A stretch of 64,000 bases of DNA, taken from Zymoseptoria tritici IPO323. Lineage: Eukaryota; Ascomycota; Dothideomycetes; Mycosphaerellales; Mycosphaerellaceae. The position numbers and the translations under genes were made by a program. The stretch spans positions 2,046,001 through 2,110,000 of the forward strand of contig NC_018216.1 in the NCBI RefSeq assembly GCF_000219625.1, in the 5' to 3' direction. Below are positions 52,612 to 62,643 of the stretch, piece after piece (the first letter of the stretch is position 1; each line of letters starts with the position of its first letter). Under the pieces are notes generated by a model. The model searched no databases and was not told the DNA's origin. It saw only the letters and a program-made list of their open reading frames with translations.

Positions 52612-53463
52612 CTATGATATAGTATAAGAGACTTTGCTCATACCTTTCTGCCGCTTGATGCGAGTGATGACAATCTCGCCGCAAGCACTGGTGTTCGGGG
52701 TGTGAGTTCCGCCGCATGGGTACGCTCCGGCGCCCACGATATCAACAATCCTTACCAGTCCGTCGTGGCCACTCACCACAGGCATGCCCTCTGAGATGAT
52801 GACATCCTTCTCTCCCAACTCCTCCGGCTTGAGCCAATACAGCTTCACCGGAAGTGCCTGCTTGACAAACTTCGTTGTCTGCGATTGTATCTCATCCTTG
52901 AATTTCCCATCTATGAGTCCCTTGAACTCCACGAAACAAGCGCCGGGTATGTGTGATGCTTTTTGATCGATGACATCAAGGTCTACTCCCTGTTCTACCA
53001 TCCGTCTTACTGCCAATGACACAACATGGCCTGCTGTATGACTTCGGCTATTGAGGTCTCTCCGGGCGCCGTCGATGTGTTGTTCGACCATGTCTCCGGC
53101 CGCCAATGTCTGAAATGTGCTATCGTCCTCCCACGTGCCGAAATGTAACGCTCTGCCTCCAGCGGCATTGCGCACAGCTTCCACGTTGAATTTGCGCCCT
53201 GATACAGTCATGACGCCGGTGTCGAACGGCTGTCCTCCTCCCTGTGGATAGAATATCGTCTCTTTCGTCTCGACAATGAAACATTTTGAATCGTTCTCAC
53301 GCTCTCCAGCAATGGCTTTGAAGAGGTCTCGCTCCGCATCGGCGAGGTCTGCGAACGGTCGGAAGGCAGTGACCCGCGTCAAGTGCGTGCGAAGAGTCTC
53401 GTCGGTTTGGTAAAGAGGTGTCGTTGGCGTGTCTCGCGATGGAGTTTCTTCGGATGAGCTCAT
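52612..53463 (-). CDS. Alanyl-tRNA editing protein, AlaX type
   Basis: 283 aa, single exon, from the ATG at 53463 (MSSSEETPSRDTPTTPLYQ). AlaX proteins hydrolyse Ser or Gly wrongly attached to tRNA-Ala and resemble the editing domain of alanyl-tRNA synthetase. The zinc-binding residues are in place: HTAGH (His142, His146) and CGGTH (Cys250, His254). The GGGQPFDTG motif near residue 75-83 is the conserved substrate-side element. No aminoacylation domain is attached, so this is a free-standing trans-editing factor. The frame is open 72 codons further upstream without a better start; that part is Pro/His/Arg-rich and probably leader. Confidence 0.93.
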   Translation of the reverse strand: MSSSEETPSRDTPTTPLYQTDETLRTHLTRVTAFRPFADLADAERDLFKAIAGERENDSKCFIVETKETIFYPQGGGQPFDTGVMTVSGRKFNVEAVRNAAGGRALHFGTWEDDSTFQTLAAGDMVEQHIDGARRDLNSRSHTAGHVVSLAVRRMVEQGVDLDVIDQKASHIPGACFVEFKGLIDGKFKDEIQSQTTKFVKQALPVKLYWLKPEELGEKDVIISEGMPVVSGHDGLVRIVDIVGAGAYPCGGTHTPNTSACGEIVITRIKRQKGMSKVSYTIS

Positions 53464-53850
53464 CCTGGTTGGATGTCTGGGGTGGACCCTGCGGGGTGAA
53501 TCTGGGTGAGGGCGGTAATGAAGACGGTGATTACAGTGTCGAGGAGTGTGCGAGGTCGAAGAGCACAGAGAATACTCATGAGAAGGGCATGGAAGTGAGT
53601 CCAACCTTGGAAGAAAGAGAGATGTCAATAATGTCGCAGGGCGCAAGTGTTGACATGTGGGGCGGCGACATTCACTCAAAATTGCATTGATGGAGCTAAT
53701 ACACTTTCATCTGAACCCCACATTCTTCACTCCCCCGGAAAAGAGACAACACGACACAAGCTGCTAGGTACAATTGTCGCCGAGTTCCCATTCAGCCTCA
53801 ACCCGCGTACGATCACCTCTGCATCATCGAAGAACGGATTGATATCTCGA
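53464..53850. other. Intergenic between two minus-strand genes
   Basis: Promoter side of the AlaX gene and 3' side of the TPR-SET gene; no gene seen. Confidence 0.5.
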
Positions 53851-56120
53851 CTATATCACGGCGGCGAGGTGGTGGTACCCATGCATTGTGCCGTTGTAGA
53901 TCAGGTAAGCCTCTTTCGCAAGCTCCACGAACCGCTGCCCGAGCTGCGCCCGGCCTGTCTGCTGCATCGTCTTTGCGGTGAGGAGATAGGCTGCAGAGAT
54001 CCTGGAATGTGAGGTTGACAGCGTTCGATCGACCTTCACCGTCTCACCTTGGATGGTCACGACCAGACCGAAGTACCTCAACCACTCGAGGCAAATGTCC
54101 AGGGCTGCCTCTTCAGGAGTATCACCCAGCACTTTTTCGACAGCAAGGTGGCCGTACAGATACAGCATGGCCGGGCGTGGATAGCTTTTTGTGTGCGTTG
54201 TGTATGATGCCAGCATCTCGGTACGAATATCGCCGAGAGCATCCGCCTGCACCTTTCCCCATTCTCGTCTCGCCTCTGCCTGGTCTCGATGGGGATGAGA
54301 CGTTCAGCCACGCAAAGCTCACATGTGCAGACGAAGTCCCAGCTTCCACGAAGGAGATCCTCCGCGGGAAGGTTCTGGCGGAAATCCTGGTAGTATCGAG
54401 TAATTTCTTGATCCCTCGCGATCGGCTTGGTGGCTCTGGTAATCATCAAGTCTCCAATAAAAGACCGGGAGGAGTTTGGCATGCAGGAGTGATTGATGTA
54501 CGATGCCATGCACCAAAGTCCAACTCCTCTGCGCCCTTCCTCGGGCCGTTCCCCTTGCCAATGGAACGGGAAAATGACGGAAGCAGTATCCGCAACAACC
54601 GCGCAGGAGTCTCCGCTATTGGCGCAAATCTCATGGAGTAGGTAAGAATCAACCACTGCAGTTTCATCGAGTTGGATGAGTTCCTTGGTCTCAGCGTCAT
54701 AGTCTTTTCCAGCGTACAACTCGAGGACCTTAGTGATCAGTGATGGATTGTCAGACAGTTTCTTGGCAAGTTGACGATGCGCTCCCGCCAGATTGCCTGT
54801 AACCTTGCACTCCTTCTTGTGGGCCAAGTATTTGAGCACTGGTTTTGGTCGCGTGAGGTCACCATAGACGATGGAGATAGCCTTCTCGCACATCACCAGC
54901 TCACCAGGGACAATATCTCGATTGGCGAAAAGCCCTCTTCCATGAAGCTCGCTGGGCATGACGTCGACCTTGCTCAAGAAGCTTGCGGCGTCAAGTTTGG
55001 GATGGGTGTGAGATAGACCAGCGACGATGGCTTCGAAGTCGTATCGACCGTCGGCCTCTGCCCGCCTTGCGCCTGCTCTTTGGAGCCCAGTCAACGTCTG
55101 CACCACCACCAGTCTGGAAGACTTCGCGTTCAAAGTAATTGTACGCCTCGGTGAAGTTACCGAGGAGGTACTCGGCGCGACCGGCCCTGTGGTAGGCTTT
55201 GAAGTTGAGCCTCTGAGATTCAATGCTGGACGGTTCAGATATGGAGGCCAAGGCGTCCGCCAGGGCGGCATCGCATCGGCCGAGATTGAGATTCGCCAGA
55301 GCGCGATTGCGAAGCAGATCATGCTTGAGTTCTGATTGATGACTGCCAGCAACTGCGAGTCCGGCCGAGTAGTAGTTCCTTGCCAATTGCATGCTGTTTG
55401 CTTTCAGCGCCGTGTTGCCCAGCGACTTCCACTCGAGCGCAGTCTGCTCGGTCTCTGGCTGCACAGAAGCCTGTCGGAAGGCGAGGGGTGTGAGCTGATG
55501 GAGAGGGTGAAGTATGATGAGATCCGAGATGTGCTCGACGGTAAGAAAGCATGGCAGCTGATCCCCAGGCTCGGGGGGTTTTCGAACATCCAGCCGCGGT
55601 TCCTTGATGGCAATGACCGAACCAAGTGGCAGGACATCAACGTCAGGACGATCGTGCGTGTTGATGTGGAGTACTGCAACATTGCCGTACTCGTCCTCGA
55701 CTCCAGCCATGGTTGTGGTAGGCTGACGGACCAAGGGTCCGAACTGACGCAAACACAACACCTTGACTTGGTGGGGGAGACGTATCTTCAGATCAGTCAA
55801 CCCCATCTAGATTGTATTAGCGCAGGTAGTATAGATCGCTGAAGATGGACACGTACCGGACAAAGATCCTGAAGAGCCATCTGGGAGGGAGGTCCACTGG
55901 AGTAGTCGATCAGATAGCAAAACAAGGATCGATTGTCAGCTTCCCTTGAAGAGGCGAGCTCCAAGACGTTGAGCACAACTTCTCGAGAAGGCAGCTGATG
56001 CGAGACTCCAGTCATCGACACAGCGAATGACTCTGCCCTCTCTTGTTCTCCAATGTGCTTTTGCGTAACCTGTCGCACATACGCTCGTGCGGCCTCCATA
56101 TTCGCCATGAGAGTCTCCAT
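53851..56120 (-). pseudogene. TPR-SET (SMYD-like) protein gene with two frame breaks
   Basis: Exon 1 (56120-55857) starts METLMANMEAARAYVRQV. A 50-nt phase-0 intron (GTACGT to TCTAG) leads to exon 2 from 55806. The N-terminal domain has LPLGSVIAIKEPRLDV. TPR helices follow (ALEWKSLGNTALKANSMQLA, LGNFTEAYNYFEREV). Near 55090 the coding frame shifts by one base, and the SET domain continues in the new frame: LHGRGLFANRDIVPGE, the catalytic SYINHSCMPNSSRSFIGD core, EITRYYQDF and post-SET CTCELC. Near 54290 it shifts back, and the C-terminal helical part (ARREWGKVQADALGDIRTEM) runs to the stop at 53851. No intron fits either break without deleting conserved sequence. SET proteins of this kind methylate lysines. 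An active gene would need both breaks to be errors. The gene after 63175 is a paralogue. Confidence 0.7.
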
Positions 56121-57066
56121 CGAGCACGAATTGTTGAGCAGGGAGATTTCGGACAGTGAGATGCGGGTGACAAGTGTTGTCGAAATGTGAGGGTATGGGG
56201 ACTTCAGAATCGCCGGAAGTGAGGAAGAACACTCAACGTACGGTACAAGGGAAAGACAAAAGACGACTCAGCTTGATTGTTGGTTGTCGATGCGACTCAC
56301 AGCCACACGAGACAGCAAACTCTTGCTTTGTCGTGTGCAGTTCATGGATTCAGCGGGACGGAACTCGCAGCTGCAGAGAAAGTCGGAGTAGGATCGAAAA
56401 TGATCCAGCCAGCACGGCCAGCAGATCATGCCTAACCACAATAATACCGAAGGACTGCAGATGCCTCGAGTGGACTTCTCTGTCGCAGTTCTGCAGCCTT
56501 CTGGAGAGGATCACGCCCCGGGTGTGTAGTCAGCGCAAGAAGTCCCAATGTTCTGTGATATGTCGCGGAGAGGCATCTCGACTAGAAGGTGCACTTTGGT
56601 GCGTCGCAGCCGATCTTGTGAGGGCGTGTATTGAGAGACAGATGGAGGAGAGCCATGCTGACTCGATGTGGTATTGACGTAAAAGTGAACAAGAAGTGAA
56701 GTCGTGTGAGGGGCAGGGGAAGCCTGAGGCACGAATTCGGAACATAAGGTATCGCCCTTCTCGAGGCTTCTATGTCTCGACACCACCGTGTTAGCTGTCT
56801 TGTGACAATCTTCCTCCTTTACCTTACCACTGCTCAAGCTCGCAAGACGGATTAGGTGAGTCCAACTTTGCTACATTCTACCCAATCAGTGGAGCAACAA
56901 TCTGGAGAAAGTTGCATTTGATCTCTTGTGAACGAGCTTCCCTCGGCGAATTTGTCTCTGGTGCCGAGTCGCTCCAAACATTTGATCAACCGCATTCAAA
57001 TATTATTCTCGCATGTTCTGACTATTCGGAAGCTGCTCAAATTCCTACGCTCGACTCGAAACCAAC
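56121..57066. other. Divergent intergenic region, 946 bp, no gene seen
   Basis: Separates the start of the TPR-SET gene from AHA1. Only short frames without support. The AHA1 promoter must lie here. Confidence 0.5.
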
Positions 57067-58159
57067 ATGGTCCTCCACAACCCAAACAACTGGCATTGGG
57101 TCAACAAGGATGTCTCGGCCTGGACGAAGGACTTCCTGTCGCAAGATCTGATCGGCTTGAAAGCGGAGAGCAATGGTGTCAAAGTGGAGGTCAGCAAGGT
57201 GCTGAGCATGGATGGAGACGTGGACGTCTCGCAACGAAAGGGCAAGGTCATCACAATCTTCGACGTACGGTTGCAACTCGAATGGACAGGAAGCATTCCC
57301 GTGAAAGAGAAGCAAGAGAATGATGATGGTGTTGAGGAAGAGACAGAGGGAAAGAAGGACGTCAGTGGAACGATAACAATCCCCGAGGTTGCTCACGACA
57401 CCGAGGAGGATGAGTACGTGGTACGTTTCAGACCATAATTCTGCCGTGAATGGAGCAGCCTCTGACGAATTGTTGCAGTTCGAAGTAGAGATCTACTCAT
57501 CCTCGCTGGAGAAGGAGCCCGCGAAGGAGCTCGTCCGGAAGGAAATCACACCACAACTCCGGAAACATCTCCGCAAGATTGGACCAGCATTGATCACCGA
57601 GCACGGCAAAGACATCCAGCACGCTCCTGGATCCAACCCATCATCTGGGTTTAGCACGCCCCGTACTCTTCAATCGTCCTCGGTCAACAAGTCCTCCGCT
57701 TCCACCTCCGCTCCGTCCACTTCAACCACATCCGACCGCAAAGTGAACGTCACATCCCTCTCCGACACCCAAGAATTCCGCACCACCGCCGATCAACTCT
57801 ACCAAACTTTTACCGACCCCCAACGGATCGCCGCATTCACACGCGGTGCCCCAAAGCTCTTCGAAGGTGCGAAAGTCGGGGGCAAATTCGAGATCTTTGG
57901 TGGCAATGTCTCAGGAGAGTACACCAAGCTTGAAGAGCCGAAGTCGATCGAGCAGAAGTGGAGACTCGCGCAGTGGCCGGCGGATCACTTCAGCACGTTG
58001 AACATCAAGTTTGAACAAAACGATGTCGATGCCGTTACGGTCATGAGGGTGGAGTGGAGTGGCGTTCCGGTCGGACAAGAGGAGCCCACGAAACGGAACT
58101 GGGATGAGTACTACGTCAGGAGCATCAAGCAGACTTTCGGATTTGGTACGATTCTGTGA
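57067..58159 (+). CDS. AHA1: Hsp90 co-chaperone Aha1, 2 exons
   Basis: Exon 1 is 57067-57420 and exon 2 is 57479-58159; the 58-nt phase-0 intron has donor GTACGT, a TCTGAC branch site and acceptor TTGCAG. The product is 344 aa. Aha1 stimulates Hsp90 ATPase in the cytosol. The N-terminal Hsp90-middle-domain binding region starts NPNNWHWVNKDVSAW and runs to ~150, including ITIFDVRLQLEWTG. A Ser/Thr-rich linker spans ~170-205. The C-terminal AHSA1/START-like domain follows, with LYQTFTDPQRIAAFTRGAP, FGGNVSGEYTKLEEPKSI and EYYVRSIKQTFGFG near the end. Length and order match yeast Aha1 (350 aa). Confidence 0.96.
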
Positions 58160-58685
58160 GAGACTAATGAACTGGTACGAGATTATGGGAGAGAGATGAA
58201 AACGTCGTCTTTTAGCGAGGTGTTGCGGCAATACATACCAGTCGTGGCTGAGGTGCTTTTATGCTGTTCTGGTTGAGCCGGGTCTTCCAGACGGCACGGA
58301 ATGCACACATGTAGAATGTGGACCCCAAAAGAAGCCATGTCCTGTATGCTGGTCCTTTCCCTCTCTTTTGTCGCATAGCCAGAAAGACTGTACACCAGCG
58401 CAAGCACTCCAGCCATTCTCCGGCAGAGCTACGATCTCGCCACGGAACTCTGTACGTGTAACGCCAATAACCCCGTCCAATGTACATTGTCAGTGAACGC
58501 CTCTCCTGCGCGGTCCTCGCGTGTGACCATCCGACCCAATACATCGCCAGATATGAGTCCACGCCGGGGAATGTCGATCTTTCACTCATGCTCCTTTTCG
58601 CGACCCTCAACGCATGAAGCTGAGAATTGTAGATCTTCCTTGTTTTACATCCCGGCTTGAGTCCTTTCCTCCTTCATCTATGGTT
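58160..58685. other. Tail-to-tail spacer of AHA1 and MRP10 with an unproven minus-strand ORF
   Basis: A 132-codon ATG-started frame runs on the minus strand from 58610 to 58212 (segments RGYWRYTYRVPWRDRSS and STFYMCAFRAVWKT). It is Arg/Trp-rich and has no recognisable domain. It could be a small gene, a noncoding transcript or chance in the 3' regions of the two flanking genes. Confidence 0.3.
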
Positions 58686-59155
58686 CTACTTCCTCTTGAA
58701 CGGTCCTTTGATTTGCGGGTAGAATCTCGAGAGATGGTGGTTGATCGTTGACTTCTTTGCTGCTCCCGGTTTCTGTACAAGTTCTCCATCAGCAAGTGTT
58801 TCGAAAATCTTCAGCTCATTGAAGCGCCGGCTATACGTACCCTTGCGTCCATGCACACTCGTAATTGCTGTTCTATCGTGGCGCATCCTGCTGTTGTGTA
58901 GCCTTGAGATGCCCAGCAGCCTGTATACCAGCGTCAGCCTCCTGTCATAATTCCACGAGCAGTCTCTTGCTATGCTCGTCCAAACAATTGGCTTCACGCA
59001 CCCAACATTGAACTCATCACCGCCACACAAGGATTCGCATCGGAGCTATTGGGCTTGCGCACTCGCAGTTTGGGGAGGGGCGGAAGTTTCGGAGAGGCGG
59101 AGGTGGTGGCCGCGGCGCGGGCGAGCTGTTGCGGAGATGTCTTGCCGACGACCAT
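58686..59155 (-). CDS. MRP10: Mitochondrial small-subunit ribosomal protein mS37, 3 exons
   Basis: Exons are 59155-59002, 58920-58841 and 58772-58686. Introns are 81 nt (GTGCGT to TACAG, phase 1) and 68 nt (GTACGT to TACAG, phase 0). The product is 106 aa. The spliced protein has a perfect twin CX9C motif: C-VAVMSSMLG-C encoded across the first splice junction, and C-ATIEQQLRV-C, the CHCH fold oxidised by the Mia40 system. The N-terminus is Ala/Pro/basic and the C-terminus ends RFYPQIKGPFKRK, as in Mrp10/CHCHD1. It sits in the head region of the mitoribosomal small subunit. No single frame shows the gene; the Cys spacing appears only after splicing, which strongly supports the model. Confidence 0.93.
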
Positions 59156-59391
59156 GATGGCGGACTGAACAGTCGATTTGGGTAGTACGGGAATGATAGT
59201 AGACGTTCAGTTTGCTGGCTTGTGATACTCGGATGAGGTGAATGAAGTCCAAGGCTGGCCAATTAGAATAGTCTTAGCGCCGTTGCCTTAGCGTCTGTTT
59301 TTGTTTAGACGCTCGCGCGACCACAAACTCCCAATTCCCTTGTCGCCCTTCCGTTGCGCGTACGGACATTCACGTTACGCATTGTTCTCAC
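59156..59391. promoter_or_regulatory. 236-bp divergent promoter between MRP10 and the 1083-aa gene
   Basis: The start codons of opposite genes are 236 bp apart. An AT-rich TTTTTGTTTAG stretch lies near 59298-59308. No further element is claimed. Confidence 0.5.
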
Positions 59392-62300
59392 ATGGATCCC
59401 GACTCTTCTCAGAGCATGAATAGCCATTCATCCTTAGGTATGGCATCAACATCAACAGAAACAGCACCACCGGCCCAGCCCGCCACAGCATTCACAATGC
59501 CCGAGGGATCAACTACATCCGACGCTGCTTCATCTTTCGCCGCAACATGGTCCTCCACTGATACGGCGCATCTCCTCCCGAGCAACCTGCCGGTCGCGAA
59601 AGTCCAACGCGCCTGGGAAAGAAAACCACAGTCGCCATTCTCCCGGCGGCGCGTCAAAGTCGGCAAAGTCTGGAAACGCGGCGGCGCATCGTCGGCTGCG
59701 ATTGGTCTAGGAAGCACACTCGCCTCGTCATCTTCCTCGATGTTCGCGTTTGGAGGACTTGGCGCAGCACAGCAGAGTCCGATGAGGGCGGTCAAGAAGA
59801 TGAGAGACGCTCAAGGTGGGGCAACAGTCAGTGGGTGGGAGCGACGAGGAAGTCCCACAAGAGAGAGGAGGATCGTGACGAGGAGTAACGCTGTGGAGCA
59901 AGACCTCGTAGAGTTGGGAGACGAAGGTGAGGGCGAGCCGATGGCTGGAGAGGTGGATATGCAGGTAGAGGAGGAATTGCAGGAAGCGGAGGTTCTCAAA
60001 GTCGAGATCGAGAACGAGGATGGGACAGTGTTGGAGCTGGATGGTGAAGAAGCGGAGGCGCAAATCCAGGACGAGAACTGGGATGACGAGAGCATGACTG
60101 AGGAAGAGGTGTGGGATGCGACGCTTATGCACTTGGCTCAAGTCGACGGAGAGGACACACACGAGCAGGATGTGGTGGACACAAGCGTTCACAATTTGCC
60201 AGCAGCCGTCTCAACACAATTGCAGGAGGCTACGACCGCAAGCCGGGCCGAGACCGACACGCAAATCGAGGACTCATCTTACCCAGTGGACGCGTCGCAC
60301 GACACGGAGCAGACTACGCCAGAGATGGTTGTGTATCCTTCTGATGTTGCCGCAGAGCCGCTGATGCCGGAGCAAAAGCCGGCTCTCAGACCAGCAATGC
60401 AATGCGCTCTTCCCGAAGGCTTCGTCTCCCCAGTCAAAGGTCGGCAGCGGAGGACCATCAATCAAGTGCGACTTCCAAACGCGAATCGGCGTAGAACGCT
60501 ACCCGTCAACTTCGCTGCGCAGAACGATTCCATCGTGGCTTCTGTCACTGCCAATTCAGAGGATAAAATCGTTGAGCCTGGCACGATGGTTGAATTAGAG
60601 CAAGAGATCTCAGCCGAGGCTCCAGACGAAGCGACTGTGCAGGAGTCTGATTCCGACTCGCAGAATACTTCAATGGGCATGGAGGAAGTCATGCATGATG
60701 CTGAAGCAGAGGAGACCTCAGGCGACAATGAGCATGAGGACGAACACGAAGACGAATGGGAAGATATCGAGACCGAAGATCAGCCAGTCAGTGAAGATCT
60801 CAAAGCACAGATTCCGGCAGATGCAGGATTTCAGGAAGATTCACCACAGCCCCAGAACACAGACATCACGGATGAGACAACACAAACCCCAACAGGCAGT
60901 TCGCAATCAGCAACTGCATCGCCAACGAGAAAATATGCCAGTCCTGTGGCTGGCACTGCAGGCGGACATCCTCTTCTCGCACCACGGAGATCTTCCAGGA
61001 GGCAATCGACCAGTCCGATGAAGCCGAGCAACATTCTTCCATCGGCTGACCGTCCTCATCTGGTCGCATTTACGCCCATAAAGATGCCATCCTACAGAGC
61101 ACCGGCATCGCAAACACCGAACCAGTCGCCTGTCTCTCAGGCAATGGAGATCGATGACGCAGCAGCCTCTATGCCCGTACGATCATCCTCAGCGCCTCCT
61201 GAGGAGCCACAAATGTCTCCGCGCAGGCCTAAGCAGCCTCGTATATCGGATGATACTGCTCTCCTCCAAGCGTTCCTCCACCGTGCTGCTGAGAGCAAGA
61301 CAACAAAGGATATCTCGACGACTGCTAAGCGCGAGTCAATCGAAAATCGCCGTGACTCTGGCTCAGTCCGAGAAGCCCTCGCAAGCCCGGAGGACAGAGT
61401 CGTGCCGAGTGACGTCCTTGCTGATCTGGATCCTAACAGCCCATCTCCCAGGAAACAGTCCATTGCTGCCAACGCAGCAGAGTCATCTCGCCCCGAAAAG
61501 GAACACATCGATCTGGATGAGGACGAGCTTGCTCTTCATTCGCCAACAAGAAAGACCTTCCGAAAGAGCGGCCGCGTCAAGAAACAAGCGCAAATTCTCC
61601 CAGCAAGTGCCTATTCCGCACCGAACCGCATTTCGATTCGTGGCGCTACCGACGGTGTGGTGCTGAAGAAGTCGGAGGCACAGGAACTCGCTCTGACTAC
61701 CAGGACTAACACAAGGAAGAACAAGAGCGGTGCCGTGCTGCCTCCTATGCGCTTGAGGAGCATGGCCGCAGAAGGACTGATGGGCAAGGCCGATACCGTA
61801 GATGTTGAAATGGACATCGAGCATCCGCCAGGCCGGAGGACTGTCAAATGGTCCGAGACGCTTGTCGCTTTTCAAGAAGGTGCCAACGAGCCTGAGATCT
61901 CTGTTCTCAGCGACGAGCTTGGCAATGAAGATGGCGTTGACACGGAGATGGTTGGTGTGCCGACTGCTCCTGCACCGGCCGACACGCCCAGCAAACCTCG
62001 TCTCCGACGTCTGAAGCCTCCTCGCACGACTGCGTCATCCGCTGCTGCTGCTAAGTCCAGTGAAGCTGAGGTTGCTTCTCTTCCGGCAGAGCCCAAGCCT
62101 AAGCCTCGAGTCCAGAAACGCAGCTCGCGCATTGCAACTCCAGCTAAGCTGAAGGGCGCGGCGAATTCTCTCCTTCACCTCGATCCTATCGGGCCGGACG
62201 TCGTTGCTCCTGCCGAGCCCAAACCACAAGAAGCTGCAGCTAGCAAGGGGCCTGTCAGTCGACGCAAGACCACGACGACAGCTCCATCGAAACTTCGTGC

Positions 62301-62643
62301 GCCCACGCCGACCTCTCAGACCTCTCTCTCCGCGTCTATCGCTCCTGTTGGGAAAGAGAACTCTCTTATAGCCTCGCCACCGAAGAAGCGGTCTGGCGCT
62401 GCTGCCAAGTCCAATGCCACGGCGGCTGGTCTTCCGAGCATGAAGAGCCTTCCGCCTAAGCTAGACTTTGGCAGCAAGAATGGCAACGCCGGTGAGATGC
62501 TGGGCTTGAGCAGTCCTGCGAAGAAGAAGACGAGCGCGAAGACTATGTTTGCGCCGCAGGAGAGTTTCGGGGCTGTGAAGGATGAGAGCATGTCGATGCC
62601 TGGCATGGGCAGTCCGGCAAAGAAGCGAACGAGGCGGCTTTGA
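59392..62643 (+). CDS. Disordered, probably nuclear protein of unknown function, 1083 aa
   Basis: Single exon. No globular domain is recognised. The N-terminus is Ser/Thr-rich, then comes a basic block (AWERKPQSPFSRRRVKVGKVWKRGG, ~75-100), a long acidic region (~165-480), and a basic Ala/Lys/Pro-rich second half. SP-type CDK sites recur, many as SPxK/SPxR (SPVKG, SPTRK, SPMKP, SPRRP, SPRKQ, SPTRK, SPAKK). A conserved-looking ALPEGFVSPVKGRQRRT occurs near ~340, and lysine-rich KPRLRRLKPPRT resembles AT-hook or histone-H1-like tails. Composition suggests a cell-cycle-phosphorylated chromatin or kinetochore-associated protein (inference only). It is paired head-to-head with MRP10. Confidence 0.75.
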   Translation: MDPDSSQSMNSHSSLGMASTSTETAPPAQPATAFTMPEGSTTSDAASSFAATWSSTDTAHLLPSNLPVAKVQRAWERKPQSPFSRRRVKVGKVWKRGGASSAAIGLGSTLASSSSSMFAFGGLGAAQQSPMRAVKKMRDAQGGATVSGWERRGSPTRERRIVTRSNAVEQDLVELGDEGEGEPMAGEVDMQVEEELQEAEVLKVEIENEDGTVLELDGEEAEAQIQDENWDDESMTEEEVWDATLMHLAQVDGEDTHEQDVVDTSVHNLPAAVSTQLQEATTASRAETDTQIEDSSYPVDASHDTEQTTPEMVVYPSDVAAEPLMPEQKPALRPAMQCALPEGFVSPVKGRQRRTINQVRLPNANRRRTLPVNFAAQNDSIVASVTANSEDKIVEPGTMVELEQEISAEAPDEATVQESDSDSQNTSMGMEEVMHDAEAEETSGDNEHEDEHEDEWEDIETEDQPVSEDLKAQIPADAGFQEDSPQPQNTDITDETTQTPTGSSQSATASPTRKYASPVAGTAGGHPLLAPRRSSRRQSTSPMKPSNILPSADRPHLVAFTPIKMPSYRAPASQTPNQSPVSQAMEIDDAAASMPVRSSSAPPEEPQMSPRRPKQPRISDDTALLQAFLHRAAESKTTKDISTTAKRESIENRRDSGSVREALASPEDRVVPSDVLADLDPNSPSPRKQSIAANAAESSRPEKEHIDLDEDELALHSPTRKTFRKSGRVKKQAQILPASAYSAPNRISIRGATDGVVLKKSEAQELALTTRTNTRKNKSGAVLPPMRLRSMAAEGLMGKADTVDVEMDIEHPPGRRTVKWSETLVAFQEGANEPEISVLSDELGNEDGVDTEMVGVPTAPAPADTPSKPRLRRLKPPRTTASSAAAAKSSEAEVASLPAEPKPKPRVQKRSSRIATPAKLKGAANSLLHLDPIGPDVVAPAEPKPQEAAASKGPVSRRKTTTTAPSKLRAPTPTSQTSLSASIAPVGKENSLIASPPKKRSGAAAKSNATAAGLPSMKSLPPKLDFGSKNGNAGEMLGLSSPAKKKTSAKTMFAPQESFGAVKDESMSMPGMGSPAKKRTRRL

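Noticed and set aside
53464..53679. 72-codon N-terminal extension of AlaX
   Set aside because: No ATG-supported start, His/Pro/Arg-rich composition, and the AlaX family begins near the ATG at 53463.
55082..55169. 88-nt intron in the TPR-SET gene that would repair its first frame break
   Set aside because: Donor GTAACT and acceptor GAGCAG restore the frame, but the intron would delete a well-formed TPR helix (NFTEAYNYFEREV), so a frame break is more likely.
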